Source: Falciphora oryzae (lineage: Eukaryota; Ascomycota; Sordariomycetes; Magnaporthales; Magnaporthaceae). From it: a stretch of 64,000 nucleotides of DNA. Every line of letters starts with the position of its first letter. Within the stretch, counting starts at the first letter, position 1. The position numbers and the translations under genes were made by a program. The stretch is taken from assembly GCA_000733355.1 (NCBI GenBank), contig JNVV01000029.1:11768-75767 (forward strand), given 5' to 3'. Positions 21,397-33,188 of the stretch are shown piece by piece. The notes beneath the pieces are model-generated. The model made no database searches and was not told the DNA's origin. It worked only from the letters and a program-made list of their open reading frames with translations.

Positions 21397-24300
21397 TCAA
21401 GGAATCTCCACCTCGCGCGCAACGAGCCCAAAGATCCAGTTCGCCTCGGCGGCGCTCGCGCACTGGAAGCACCACTTCTTGACGCGCCCGCTGAGCCCTC
21501 CCATGGCCGGCGCCGCCCCGACCCGGTTCTGCTCGTCGCGGAGGTCTTCCCAGACATTGAGGATGATGCCCCTGGAGCCCAGCATGCTGAAGCAGCGGCT
21601 GCCTAGCACTACATCCAGTATAATCTTGGGCGTCTGCGGGGTCGACGACGAGGAGGACGACGTGCCCTCGTCTCCTCCTCCACCAGTGAGGTTGGGCAAG
21701 AAGGACCGCTTGGGCGCCTGTGTGACCAGGATGCGCTTCTCCATACCGTGGTACACGCTGAGCTCCTGGTGGCAGCCGGGCGGAGGCCGCGAGATGGACA
21801 GGAGGCAGTTGCCGCGGTCCTCCCACTTGTTGGACGACACGAGCAGGTGGCACCGGATCCGGAGGCCCGTAGTCCCGAGTGCCGCACCACTGCCGTGAAT
21901 GCCCCGGTTGGGGCTGCTGGCTAGGCTGGCCGAGGGCGAGCGCGGCGGCGTGCCATCGCCGATAAGCCTGCCTGACGACGAGGACGTCGTATACATGGAC
22001 GCCGGCGGGCCCCTCGAGGCCGGCCGGCTCCTGTTGTTGCCTGGCTGGTGCTTGCCCAGCGTCGACTTGTCGATATTGAAGGCGCTCGCCGAGCCGGTAA
22101 GGCGCTTGAGGAAGGACGAGGCCGAAAGCGATATGCCCGAGGAGCCGCTCTGCGAGTACGTGTGCTGGGACTGCGACGGCGCCCGCGTCGACGCCCGATA
22201 GCTATTCCGGCGCCCGAACCACGACCGCCGTCGGCTGCTGCTGTGGCCGCTCGTGTTGTCATAGCCATTGTTGTTTCCGCCGCCGGACTGCTGCCCCTGT
22301 CCAAACGACCGGAATCGCGCCTCCTCCTCGAGGGCCCTGAATTTGGCATTGTTCATGCGAGACTGGTGCACCGCCATGTACAGGTGCTCCAGGTGGTTGG
22401 GAGTCAGCGAGCGGAACCGGAAGATTATGCCGTCGATGTTGTTGAGCTTCGAGTACGAGCGGACGGGGGATCGGATCTCCAGGTCGATAGCTGTGCTCTT
22501 GCGGATCATGACGAGCGGAGTCAGGTCGAGCGCGATAAGGGGAACCTCGGCACCCGCGTCGACGTCCTTGTTTGCAGCCGGCGCATCCGACACACCGTCA
22601 ATGTAGATTTGGTCCAAGTCCTTGGGCGAAAGGGGATGCACCTCGAGAAGACCCGGCGTGATGCTGATGGAGCACGAGTCTGGGCGCAGCTCCTTCCACC
22701 GTCCCTTCTTGTTGGACCAGTACGAGATCACGGCGGTCGCCTTGACCACTTCGTCAGCGGCGCCACCGTCTCGGTGGAAATTTGCCTGGGATGCCGAGGC
22801 AGAGGGCGTGATGCTGAAATCTGACACCACCGAGGCGGCCGGGTTGAGGTCGAGATCAGGCCTCTTAATGCTGATCCCTGGCTCTGTGTCGGGGACGTCC
22901 TCGTCCTCAAGCTCGTCGCCCGACGATTCGGAATCCGAGAAGGATGATTCCGAGTACGACGCGTGGTCCTCCTCGTCCACCTCCTCCTCCGAGGACGACA
23001 CGTCGGACGGGTGGTACTCGTGCTTGAGAGGCGAGGATCCGTGGCGTTTGGGCCGTGAAGTCGGAGGCAGCTCGACCGGCTTGGGCTTCTTGGGGGCGAA
23101 AGTGCGGTGGGCCGGCGGAGGGGGCGCACCGTCCTCTCGAATAGGCTCGGGGCTTGGCGTGTCTCTGCTTGGGCTGTGGCGTCCGCTGGTCCTGCGTGGC
23201 CGTTCCTCGCGGCTGCTGCGGCGGCTGTATTGGCGGTCGGGCGAGGGCTCATAGGTGGACTGCGTCGGTGTTCTGTCTCCGTCCGTGCCGTAATCTGCGC
23301 TGGTCGAGCGCTGCCTCTCTGGGGTGACGGCGGCGGCAGCTAGGCCAGTCGCGAGGATCGGAGTCGTGGGGACGCTCCTGTTACGAGCGTGGTAGCGAGC
23401 CGGGGTTCTGGACCTGCTCTCGTTGGCGCCTGATGTCGGGGGTTGCTGGCGTGCCTTTTCGCCGACCGGGATATCTGCCTCGCCCGGTCTGGAAGGGTTG
23501 TAGATGGGGATAAGACTGTTGCTGCTGTTGTTGGACATGTCGGACGGCAGCGGCGGCTTGGGCGCGGCGCCGAGCATGTCGAGCCACTCGTGTACTGCGT
23601 CGTCGTACTCGGTCTGCAGGCTCAGGATCTCGTACCACTCGTCGTTGTTGAATGTGCCGCGCACCATGACGATGAGCGTGCCGTTGTTCTCCCCTCGTCT
23701 GGCCGAGACTTGCTCCCAAGGGATAGGGGCAAAGAGGAGGAAGGAAACACCACCGGCGCCGTTCTCGCGGATGAGAAGGTCGCCTCTGTCGGCGGGATCC
23801 GAGGGCCGGTCCCTGAAAATGAGCTCGATCTGGCACTCGAGGCGCTGCCCGTTGGAGTGTGCGAGGTCCATGGAGAACTGGTCCTTGGCGCTGACCTCGC
23901 GCGTCTTGTCCGTGGTAACCGCACCCAGTGGTAGGAGGGTGCGGAGGTCGCGAGCGCGCATTGTGTCGGTGTAGGCGGCGTCGTCGTTGGTCTTCCTAGC
24001 CGTTTCCTCTCGATGCCGGCGCTGTGCCTTTGCCTGTAGGTCTGCAAACCGGCCAGTGAAGTCAGGGCCCACGGCTTCACTGCCGAGCATGTACCGCAGC
24101 CCCTGTTGGAGGAAATAAGTGTTAGCATGGGTATGGGATGAGAAGAGTGGTCATGGGATGGTCACAGATGTATCGTTCCCTAGTCTGAACTAACCTTGGT
24201 GAGCTTGAGAAGCCATTTAGAACGGATTAAGGGGCGCTTGAGAAGGTGGGCGACATCGACCCGGTCGCCATCATCGTTGATAACGTCGCCATACTCGTTG

Positions 24301-27300
24301 CGCGGCATCGCGTCGAGAAGCGAGTCATTGTCATCATCCGCCGCGGGGGCAAGGTTGACAATGAGGTCCTGGAAACCGAGTCGCCAGACATCGTAGTAGG
24401 CACTGTAGAGAGGCACGAGTCTTTCCAGCCACGAAAGCAGCAGCTCAATATCGGTATATGGGATGGCCTTGTGGTGGTTGTAGATGCGTTCCAGCGACAC
24501 CCCCATGGATACGACGGCCTTCTCGGCCGCTTGCGCTGGTTTGGCTTCATCGGTGGCGGCAGAGCCAAAGAGATCGATGAAGATGAGGGAGTCTCCCTTG
24601 ACAACTTCCTTGAGGAGCACGGGGATGACGCCGTCTACGAGGGTCTTCAGCTCTCTTTGGTAGAAGCTTTCGTCTTCGACAAACTCGAGGAGCAGGTCAT
24701 CCACAGTGGTTGAGGTCTCAAGTTTGCTGCTCTTTCTGCGCAGGCTACGGGCGACCCTGATGCTGGCGGCGCGCGTTGGTACTCGTGTGGGGATTGGGCC
24801 GTTCTCGGGGAGCGAGAGCACCGATACCAGGTCCGAGTGCTTCGTCAGCCGCCTCTTGAGCCCGCTGTTCTTCCGACGGCTGCTGGAGGACTTAGCCAGC
24901 ACCGTTGTCTGCGTCAGCGTGGTCTGCGACGCCACGGATGCCGCATCCTGATCATGTGCGCTTGACTGCTCCAGGGACAAGATGGTCGACAGCTCATGGA
25001 AGCCGTTGGTGGGCGGCTTGCGCCTGGGTGGTCCTGATGCCGCCGGAGGAGCCTCGCGGTCGCGGTTCTGGCTTTCCGGCCTGGCAGTGGAGCTTGGCGA
25101 GCGCGACCTGCGCGAGCCCGTCGACCTCCTACGGGACTCGTATTCATCCCGATCCAGGTCCTCCTCGACCGCCTCGGGCTCCCTATTCTTGTCGATACTC
25201 GTGTACATCATCAGCGGCGCGATCACATGACCGCCGGATTCGCCACGGAAGGCCTCCTTCAACGCTTCTCGGAACGAGCCCTTCACCGTAGGTTTTGCGG
25301 TGGCAGCCCTCGGAGGCGCGCCAGCACTCCTGGTAGCGCCACTCCTCCTCAGGCCGGTTGAGGGCGTGGCGTGGGACTCCTCCCTCTGCGGCGTCCTGTC
25401 GTGCTCGACGACATGTGGCCTTGGATCTGGCTCTTTGCGCGTCTCGACCTCATCGAGCACTGTCTCGGCTCCCGTGATTTGCGAATCCTCGTCATGTGGA
25501 TGTGTGTCCTTGACTTTATCGTGCCTCTCCGACACAGAGCGTCGCCGGGCAGACTTTTTCCACTCGTGCTCGACCTCCTTCTTTTGGAGGGTGGGTGACT
25601 CGACGAAGGGATCCACGGTGTTATTCAGCCAGTTTTCGATGCTTGGTGGCTGGTTGGTAGCTGGTTTGGGCGGCTCTGGAGCCACAGTGTGGTGGATTAT
25701 CTTCTTGCCCTCGTTCACGACCCTCTTGAGCACATTCGGCACGGCCCTGAAGCTCGGGTTCCTCTGCTGCTTCGGCCTCTTCGGATTCAGAGGTAGCTCG
25801 AGCTCGCTGAATGCAGAGTACCCGAAGGGGATATCAGCAAGCGACTTGGTGGGGAGGCTCGATTGGCGGTGCGAGTCGCTGTCCTCAGATGCCGAGTCTT
25901 CGCTATAAGACCTGTCGTCCGACATGTCTCCCGTGCGCGTTGTGCCCGTCACGTCCGTGGTGGCAGCAGTCACTCTTGTCCTCGTTCTCCTAGAGGGGCG
26001 TGTGGTCCCTGTCCGCCTGGCCGATTCTGTTGTGCCGGTAGTACCGGTGGTGCCTGTCGTCCCGGTCAGGTATGTTGTGCCTGTGGCCTCGGTCGACTCG
26101 GTGACATCAGTCGACTCGGTGGTCTGCGTCGTCTGGGTGGCCTCAGTAATCTCGGTAGGCGGGGGCTTGCTACGCCTGGCCTTGGGAGGTGTCTTGCGCC
26201 GAGGTTTTCTCGGCGGGGTGTCGGCGTCTTCCCGCGTCTCCCCCGTCCTCTCAGTGAGCTCCGTGGGTGAGGGTGACCTATCGCGGCGTGCACTAACCCG
26301 CCTTTCACTGTGCTTTCCTCTCGGTGGGCTATGTCTCCTTGGCGGACTACGCCGCCTTGGTGGGCTAAGTTCCCTTGTTGGCCGGCTAGATTCCCGTGGC
26401 GGGCTGCTGGGTTCTCTTAGTCGTCTGCTCGGCTCACTTGGAGATCTACTCTGTTCTCTCGCGGGCCTGCTAGGTTCCCTTGACGGCCTCGAAGATACTG
26501 AGCGACGATCTCTCTTCTCTTCCTTTGGCGTCAACTTCAGAGGCCGGACTCGGATGCCGTCATCGGGCAGGCTGGGGGGCAAAGATGTGGCCTCAGTCAC
26601 ATCGTCCTCCACGTCGTGATTGCGCCTGGGCGTCGCCTTGTTGTCCACCCAGTCGCTAAGCTCGGGACTGGCATCCCTCTGCTTTCTGCTAGACTGACTG
26701 GGACGCACACGAATTCCATCGTCGTCGCCCCGAGCATTACCCTCCGGGCTATCGTCCCTGGGTTTTCTGCGGGATCGACTAGGACGTACACGGATACCAT
26801 CGTCCTCGCCCTGGCTGCTAGCCCCAGGACTGGCATCCCTGTGCTTTTTGCTTGGTTGGCTGGGCCGCACCCGGATTCCGTCGTCGTCACCTCGGCTGCT
26901 AACCCCGGGGCTTGGAGGTCTTGATTTTCGGCTGGACTGGTTGGGGCGCACCCGGATCCCGTCATCGTCACCTCGGCTGCTAGCTCCGGGGCTGGGGGGC
27001 CTTGATTTTCTGCTCGGGCGCACCCGGATCCCGTCGTCATCGCCTCGACTGCTGGCTCCCGGGCTGGGGGGTCTTGACTTTCTCCCGGATCGAACAGGAC
27101 GGACGCGGATTCCATCGTCATCCGCTGCAGGCTTTGCGGGTATCCTGCTGCTCGATCGCCCGCTGGCCCCCTCGTCCCCGGATCCGGCCTTTTCTGCTGG
27201 GGGTGGCTTCTTTGGCCTAAGGGGCCGGACACGAATGCCGTCGTCGTCCACGACCCGCCCGCTACTCCTTGCACTGTGCCTCCCACTCTCGGCATCCTCG

Positions 27301-28331
27301 TCAGCGGGCCTACTGCGCCGCGAGCGAGCAGCGCTGAGACCTTCGTCATCGGTGAGCCTGGTGCTCGTCAAGCCACTGACGGCATCCTCCTCGATTGTGA
27401 TGGCCTCGCCAGACTTGGTGTGGTATGTTTTGACCTTGGGGGCCTTGGGCATCTTGGGGCTTGTCGGTGTCTTGGGAGGCTCCATGTCCATTGGCTCTAC
27501 CCTCGCGGCCCAGTCGGCGATCTTGTTGTGCACGGGAGGATTCTGTGCCGTCCTCTGCAGGAAATCTTTCGGTATGGGCATGGGTCCGGTGGTAGGTTTT
27601 GCGCGCGCTGCCCTGGCGCCCGGGGGGCTTCTTTTCCTCCGCTTCATCCAGTTGTCGTCGCTAACGATCCGTTTCCGGGGCGGGGATTTCAGTCCCTCGG
27701 GATCAACATTCTCGTCGTCGTCGTCGTCGTCTTTGCTCATGCCGCCCGGGGTCACGGCCCTTGGCATCGCCCTTGGGGCGCTCTTGTTCCTCTTTTGGGT
27801 TTTCCTGAACTTGATGCGCATGCGGTCCTCCTCGGTCACGCTCTCGATGCCGTCCGGGAAGGCGACGTCGGGGGGCTCGGTGGCGGCGTCGTCCGGGTCG
27901 CCGCGGGCCATGGCGGCGGCATTGTTCTTCTGCCAGGCCTTGACGCGGTCCCTGACGCCGCCGGGCGGGGCGAGCCTCTGGACCGAGGCGGCGCGCATCT
28001 CCTTCCTGACCTCGGCGCGCACGGCGGCCGAGTCCATCCGCTGCTGGCGCATGGCGGCGACGCGCGCGGGCGACTGGCGACCCAGCAGGAAGTCGGTCAG
28101 GAGGGTTGGCTGGGACCTCATGGTCGCCGAGCGCTGCCGTGTCCGGCCGCGGCCGGCGCCATCTCCCGCGGGGGCACTCCTCGGGGTGGGCTGGGCGGAC
28201 AGGCCGCGGCGGTGGTTGGGGGTGCTTGGTTTGGGGCCATCATCGCCGGCGCCGGGCGGGCTGGCGTCGATGATGATGGGGGCCTCGCCCGGCGATAATG
28301 GGTCGTCGGGCGGCACCTGGGGGGTCGTCAT
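21397..28331 (-). CDS. Very large Dbl-homology (RhoGEF-like) and PH-domain protein with disordered repeat-rich N-terminus
   Basis: Two exons, 28331-24195 (1379 codons) and 24102-21397, encode about 2280 residues. The 92-nt phase-0 intron has donor GTTAGT, branch GCTAAC and acceptor CAACAG. Residues 1-1200 are disordered and Arg/Ser/Pro-rich, with the DDGIRVRP tandem repeats (~361-597), a PR-rich block, and a Thr/Gly block (~724-800, TGTTGTTGTT-like). Residues ~1206-1390 look like a Dbl homology fold (LLLEFVEDESFYQRELKTLV, ending with KRPLIRSKWLLKLTK, reminiscent of the DH C-terminal helix). Three beta-rich segments follow that look PH-like: ~1395-1560, ~1825-1970 and ~2124-2280. DH/PH proteins exchange nucleotide on Rho GTPases at membranes. 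That activity is inferred, and this family's divergence makes a scaffold role possible. The RS-like N-terminus can lead to misleading splicing-coactivator names. Confidence 0.87.
26541..27251 (-). repeat. Tandem coding repeats with DDGIRVRP core, about 72-80 nt period
   Basis: Eight copies of an in-frame module lie in the N-terminal exon of the Dbl/PH gene. The core DDGIRVRP is followed by a basic Ser/Lys/Arg segment and usually SPGASSRG. Cores start (minus strand) near 27251, 27121, 27042, 26970, 26890, 26810, 26731 and 26570. The six central copies are spaced 24-27 codons apart, and the outer two are further away and more diverged. Synonymous differences between copies suggest that selection keeps the peptide rather than that duplication was very recent. 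Confidence 0.85.
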
Positions 28332-29438
28332 CGTACGCGGCAGCTGCCCGGGGGCGAGGTTAGCTGCATGTCAACATACAAGGTCTCGTCGTGTCCGGCC
28401 GAAAGATGCATGCCCAGGGTTTGCTGCTAATCACAAGACGAAGCGGCTGGTGTTGGGAGGACGGAGGCGCGAGGCGTCCAGCCTAGGGAAGTTGGGCCGG
28501 AGAAAATCATAAACACATTAGGCCGGACAGGCAGGGCAAATGACGGATATCACCGTTGGGCCAAACCAGGGCTCGATTGGCGAGGCGCCAGTTTCGGGTT
28601 GTGAGAGGGAGGGCCAAGACTCCGATCGTCGTCCCGGAAACCGGCGGGCCACCCGAGTCAAAAGGGAAATTCAGAATCACGTACCTGTCGAGCCGCTACA
28701 TGCTCGTGGGGGCTACCGCAGCAGCGCGAATTTGCCAATACTACCCAGGTGCCCAGGACTCATCGAGCAGGTCCTGTGAAAAAAGAAAACGGTGAATCTC
28801 GACGGCGGGCTGGGATGGATGACGAGCGGCGGCTGCACCACGGGTCTGGACCGACCGACTGTGGGCGCTTGTCGCACGACTCCCACGTTGCGCGGCTTGG
28901 GCAACGTTGAAATCAAAAAAGTATGGTCTGGCAAAGTAAAGTAATCGACTAGAATTTGACCGGAATTGTTTGCCGGGAACGCAAGCAGCCGAAGTGAAAA
29001 AAACTGAAGGAAAAATGAAAGATAATAGGATCGGTCGGACAACTACAACCGCCAGCGAACAGAGGAAGCGACTGAACAAAAAAAAAATGACCTCAGGTGC
29101 CGGCCATCGATCCCAGCCTGGCCGACCGTTCCCGCAGGAGCTCTCCCCCGAAGCAGCGTCGAGAAAAACAACAGACAGCCAATCGCGGGCTCCGACGGGC
29201 GTTTGGCCGTAAACAAATGACGGGAGGGCAGCCAAAGGTCGCAAGAGCTGCAGGCAGTTGATGTCAAGCTCCGCGGCCGGCTTCAGCAGAAACCAGGACT
29301 GTCAGCTAAGCTTGCAGGGATCCGCTCTTGGCCCTGCTGCAGCGCCATGTATGATCCTTGCGAGTCATGGACACGGGAGCACCACCTCGACGGGCTGGCC
29401 AGCGCCTTGCAGGCTGTGCAGGCGGGGTATTTTGGATT

Positions 29439-29459
29439 GGGATTGGGATTGGGACTGGG
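29439..29459 (+). other. Predicted G-quadruplex of four G3 runs with 3-base loops
   Basis: Four GGG runs are separated by ATT, ATT and ACT, which fits the strict G3N1-7 quadruplex pattern. It lies about 1.1 kb upstream of the Dbl/PH gene start, with the G-rich strand on the non-template side of that gene's opposite strand. Any role is inference only. Confidence 0.7.
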
Positions 29460-30963
29460 AAATAAAAATCATGGAATCGGCTGTGAATCGAATGCATGAA
29501 CGAATAGACGTGGATGAACCCGTGAACCGATCAATCAACAAGGCACCATTCACATTCTCGGGAGTCGCATTCAGTAGGTTTTCCTCCGAGGCTCCGCTCG
29601 TCTGCTCTCCTCCGATACACATGCTTGCCCACAACTGCACCTATGAGCTTCGAGTCTCCTAAATCTTGCATCCATTGGGTCCCGAGTCGGTCTGCACTGC
29701 AAAGGAAGCGAAGGAAACAAAAAAAGAAAGAAGAAGCAAAGAAAAGCCCCGTGGCGGGAGCAGGGGCATGGATTCGTCATCCGGCATTGGTGGTGCGGTG
29801 AGTCCCAACGAGTTGGCCGTCTGCCGCCATCCAATCTGATACTCATACCCAGACAGCCGCTGCACCAGCCCTTGCAGCTGTGTTGGCTTTCTTGGTGTGT
29901 GGTTCGACGGGTGCAGCGGGCTGGCTTGTCTCGATTGTTTTGATTCCGCCAACATGGCAAAATCACGAAGCGGACCGACACGGCATCACTCGGGCCGGGA
30001 AGGCTCCTTTCCATCAAGTTGCTCCATCCTCTCCACTCTGCTCCTGCCAAAGACTTGGTCCGGACTGCGACCTCATATTTTCGATCGCGGAACTAAGGCA
30101 TCACCTAGCCAGCATGTTGCTATAAACACCAACCTTAGCTGAGCGGCACAGCCTATATCTGGAAGCACATAATGCCTTTCTGGCTGCAACGTCCGATCGC
30201 ATTTCCTGGTTTGCTGCGGGGGTGTCTTCCAACCGTGGTCCGTCCTTGATTTGCTGTCAATATCGAGCCTCTATTAATGCTGCGGGCGCCGACTACACCT
30301 GAAAGTTAATCTCACATCACGTCCTTTTGTAGGTTGTTCTGACGACCTGCCGCTGTCCTCCATCGCGATCTCTCTCACCTGGGACATCAATCTGGCGTTT
30401 GTTTCCGAGCTTCCAACCCCACTCGCGCAGCCTGGGACTGAGACCAGCGGCGCCTGCAACGTGAAACATGCAGCCAATTGTTTTCCAAAGAAGGCTTAAA
30501 CGTGGAGCGAAAACAAGAATAGAGTTGCCCGGCCAAGTTTTCGAGGATAATGCATTTAAGAGGGAACGCCAAGCTGAAATATTTGTGGAAATATGAGAAT
30601 CTGACCTCAATTCTGTCAATATTCCTTATCGCATCGTGATCCATTCATATGTCCTCCACTTGACACCTGTTCCCTGCCACGTTTTGGCTATCGCCCGCCT
30701 TTAGGCCGACATCGCTGGACGCCGCGTGTACCTAGCCAACGTCGGCCCGCCGGGTAGCTGATGAACAGATAGCCCGAATTCATCATCTTACCTGACAGCT
30801 CTTGAAGACCGGCCTCTGTCCATCATGGTTGTTCAGCAACCAGGCTGCTCCCACACCACCAGCCAGCCCTGCGGGAGGGGTAAGTTCATGCACTCCGACA
30901 GGCCAGAACCCGACCCTCCCCTGCTCCTCCTGCACAGCGGCAATCCCTGAAGCCGGGCAAAAT

Positions 30964-31028
30964 GAAAAGAAAAAAAAAAAAAGAAAAAGAAAAAAAAGAA
31001 AAAAAAAAAAGAAAAAAAAAAAGAGAAA
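30964..31028 (+). repeat. Homopurine A/G low-complexity tract
   Basis: About 65 bases contain only A with scattered single G, except near the ends. The complementary strand is a pure pyrimidine tract. Such tracts exclude nucleosomes and are common in fungal promoters, and they are also prone to replication slippage. Confidence 0.85.
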
Positions 31029-32183
31029 TAAAGCATAAAAATCTCCCGTCGACAAATCGGCATCCAAGGGAGTGAAAAGAGGGGAGGGGCGATGGTCGGC
31101 TACGGACTGCATTTGCAGGCAGCATGCACCGAGCCGAAGGCAATTATACCGGACGCGATGGATGTGCAAAAGGTGATGGGGCGACCTGGTTGGCTGCACG
31201 GCTCTCTAGATCGCAGGTCACTTGCCAAATGTCTCGGGTGAGGTTCTCGCAGCTGCCACCGCCACACCACACAAACGAGAACAAGGTCGGGTGGCCTCTT
31301 TTTGTAGGGAGGGCTACATCCAGTCGTGTTCGGCAGCCGGCCTGTCTCCGTCCAGCGTTGCTACCGTACAACATTTATCGTATGCTCGAATGTGACAGGT
31401 CAAAAAAGGAGTGCTAGTGAATTCCTCCCTTACGTTGGGTGAGCCGACAAAGAAGTCAAAATAAGAGTGCTGTGATAAGCTGAGGTGATGAATGATAGGC
31501 GCCCCGACAACGCGTTCCCAGCAAGAGAGTCGAGAAAACCAACCGTCATTTCCTGATACCGCGCAACACCCGAAATATCACACTATCACGACATCACGTT
31601 ATCGCAGGACTACCACATGACGGCCACTCTTCCGATGGACATGCGGCGCCCTCGGCGTTCTTTTCAAGCTGCTTTGGTATTGGCTATGTTGAGAGGTACC
31701 AGGGGGTATGCCAGGAGATCCAAAAATGAAGAGCCCGTCTGTGCGTACACTGCTCCCTCCAAAACTGCCTTTCCAGGTATTATGCATGCGAGAGGATGAG
31801 ATGATGTGACCCGGCTATCCATATGCTCGCCTCCAAAAAAAGAAATGCCATCCCAAGTGATGCGAAAATAGAGGTGAAGATGAAGAATGATGCGACAACT
31901 CCATATGCAGAAAAAAAGGAAGAAAGTGGAAGTGAAGGGATATAGAACAGAAAAGGGAAAGAACGAGAAAACCCTCCAAGAACGCCATCCAATGCAACCG
32001 TGCCGTCCCGAGGTATATGCGATGCACAGCAGGCCTGCCCAAAGGGACAAAGGAGGAATATGAAAAGAGACGGGGATGAAAAAAAATAACAACCAAATAA
32101 CTAGAAAAGAAGAAGAAAGATGGGATGAAGAAGAAAAAAAGGGGAAAGAAGCAGATATGCTAAAAATAGAAGCACGAGAGAGC

Positions 32184-33188
32184 TCACTCCTCCTTGACAG
32201 GCAGGACGAAGCGGACCCTCTTCTTGGCCTTTGCAGGCTTGTCCGACACGCCAGGCTTGCCGTCGCAGCCCTTCTTGCCGGCGGCCTGCTCGCACGCCTC
32301 CCGCTCGGGCTCCTCCTCGATGCTCCACACGTCCGGGCTGGGCTGCCGCCACGACCGCGGCGAGAGCCGCCTGCGTGGCGCCGCCGTCACCACCCCGCCC
32401 GTCGCCGCGCCGCGTCCCGGCCCGAACCGGCCCGGTGCGCGACCGCGGGGCGACGAGGACAGTGAGGACGAGGTGGGCGTGGTTGGCGTTGCAGGTGGCG
32501 ACGGGAACGACAGCAGCGAGGAGGCCGACTTGTCTGCGGCGGCGTGGCGCGCGCTCTTGCGCATCTTGAGCGCGGCAAAGTCGCGCAGCGTGAACGGCGG
32601 GGCGGGCAGGCCGTGGTTGGGGCCGAGGCGGACGTAGTCCTCGTGGTCCTCGTCCTCATCGTCGTCGTCCTCGTCCGTGGTCGAGTCGGCGACCAGTGGC
32701 GTGCCGGGCGGCGAGCGCGGCGGCGTCGGCGGCCGGAAGGGGCCGCTGAGGAACTTGCCGCCGCCGACGCCGCCGCGGCGGATGCTGCCGCCGTCGAGCG
32801 ACGACGGGCTGACGGAGCGGACGTCGTCGGTAGCGTCGGGGGAGCCCCCGATGCCGGCGTCAAAGTCCATCATGGCCAGGTCGCCGTCGGCGTCGTCGTC
32901 AGGCGCCGGCGTCAGGAAGTAGGTCAGGGGCTCCTCGTCCATGTAGAGGCCAAAGTCCTGCTCCCGCTCGAGGATGGGCACGTCGCTGTCGTCGTCGTCC
33001 GGCCCCACCATGGTCGGGCGGAGGCGCACCTGTGTGGGCGGCCAGGACAGCATGCGCTGGTTGCTGTCGAGGGATGGTCGGGTCAGGTCCGGCATGGTTG
33101 GTGTCGTCTTCTGGCTGGCGTCCTTGGTTTTGTTGGCGCTGTTGGTGGCCGAGCGAGCGTTGGACATGATTCCGAAATGGGACGGCAT
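32184..33188 (-). CDS. Hypothetical low-complexity acidic/basic protein with C-terminal KKRVRFVLP motif
   Basis: The single-exon frame of 334 residues runs from the ATG at 33188 to the stop at 32184. No domain is recognised. The N-terminal third contains LTRPSLDSNQRMLSWPP. An acidic middle (DDDDSD, TTDEDDDDEDEDHEDY) is followed by LGPNHGLPAPPFTLRDFAALKMRKS, which looks like a conserved linear motif, then a Ser/Pro-rich stretch, PSPDVWSIEEE, and a basic end with KKRVRFVLPVKEE. Similar RVRF-LP tails occur in uncharacterised fungal proteins. A TATATAA-like string lies only about 10 bases upstream of the ATG, so translation may start at the in-frame Met8, or that string is not a TATA box. Codon bias to G/C in third positions and the ordered composition support a real gene. 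Confidence 0.75.
   Translation of the reverse strand: MPSHFGIMSNARSATNSANKTKDASQKTTPTMPDLTRPSLDSNQRMLSWPPTQVRLRPTMVGPDDDDSDVPILEREQDFGLYMDEEPLTYFLTPAPDDDADGDLAMMDFDAGIGGSPDATDDVRSVSPSSLDGGSIRRGGVGGGKFLSGPFRPPTPPRSPPGTPLVADSTTDEDDDDEDEDHEDYVRLGPNHGLPAPPFTLRDFAALKMRKSARHAAADKSASSLLSFPSPPATPTTPTSSSLSSSPRGRAPGRFGPGRGAATGGVVTAAPRRRLSPRSWRQPSPDVWSIEEEPEREACEQAAGKKGCDGKPGVSDKPAKAKKRVRFVLPVKEE

Larger units (their letters stand above)
28332..32183. other. Intergenic region of 3.9 kb with low-complexity tracts
   Basis: This lies upstream of the Dbl/PH gene and downstream of the 32184-33188 gene. It contains a G-quadruplex motif (29439-29459), a long A/G tract (30964-31028) and many short A runs near 31840-32160 that fit the 3' end of the right-hand gene. 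None of the short open frames has protein-like composition. No tRNA was recognised. Confidence 0.5.

Noticed and set aside
26848..28512. 554-codon plus-strand open frame opposite the Dbl/PH gene
   Set aside because: It mirrors the GC-biased, repeat-rich coding strand; the minus-strand frame carries domains and a proper intron, the plus-strand one does not.
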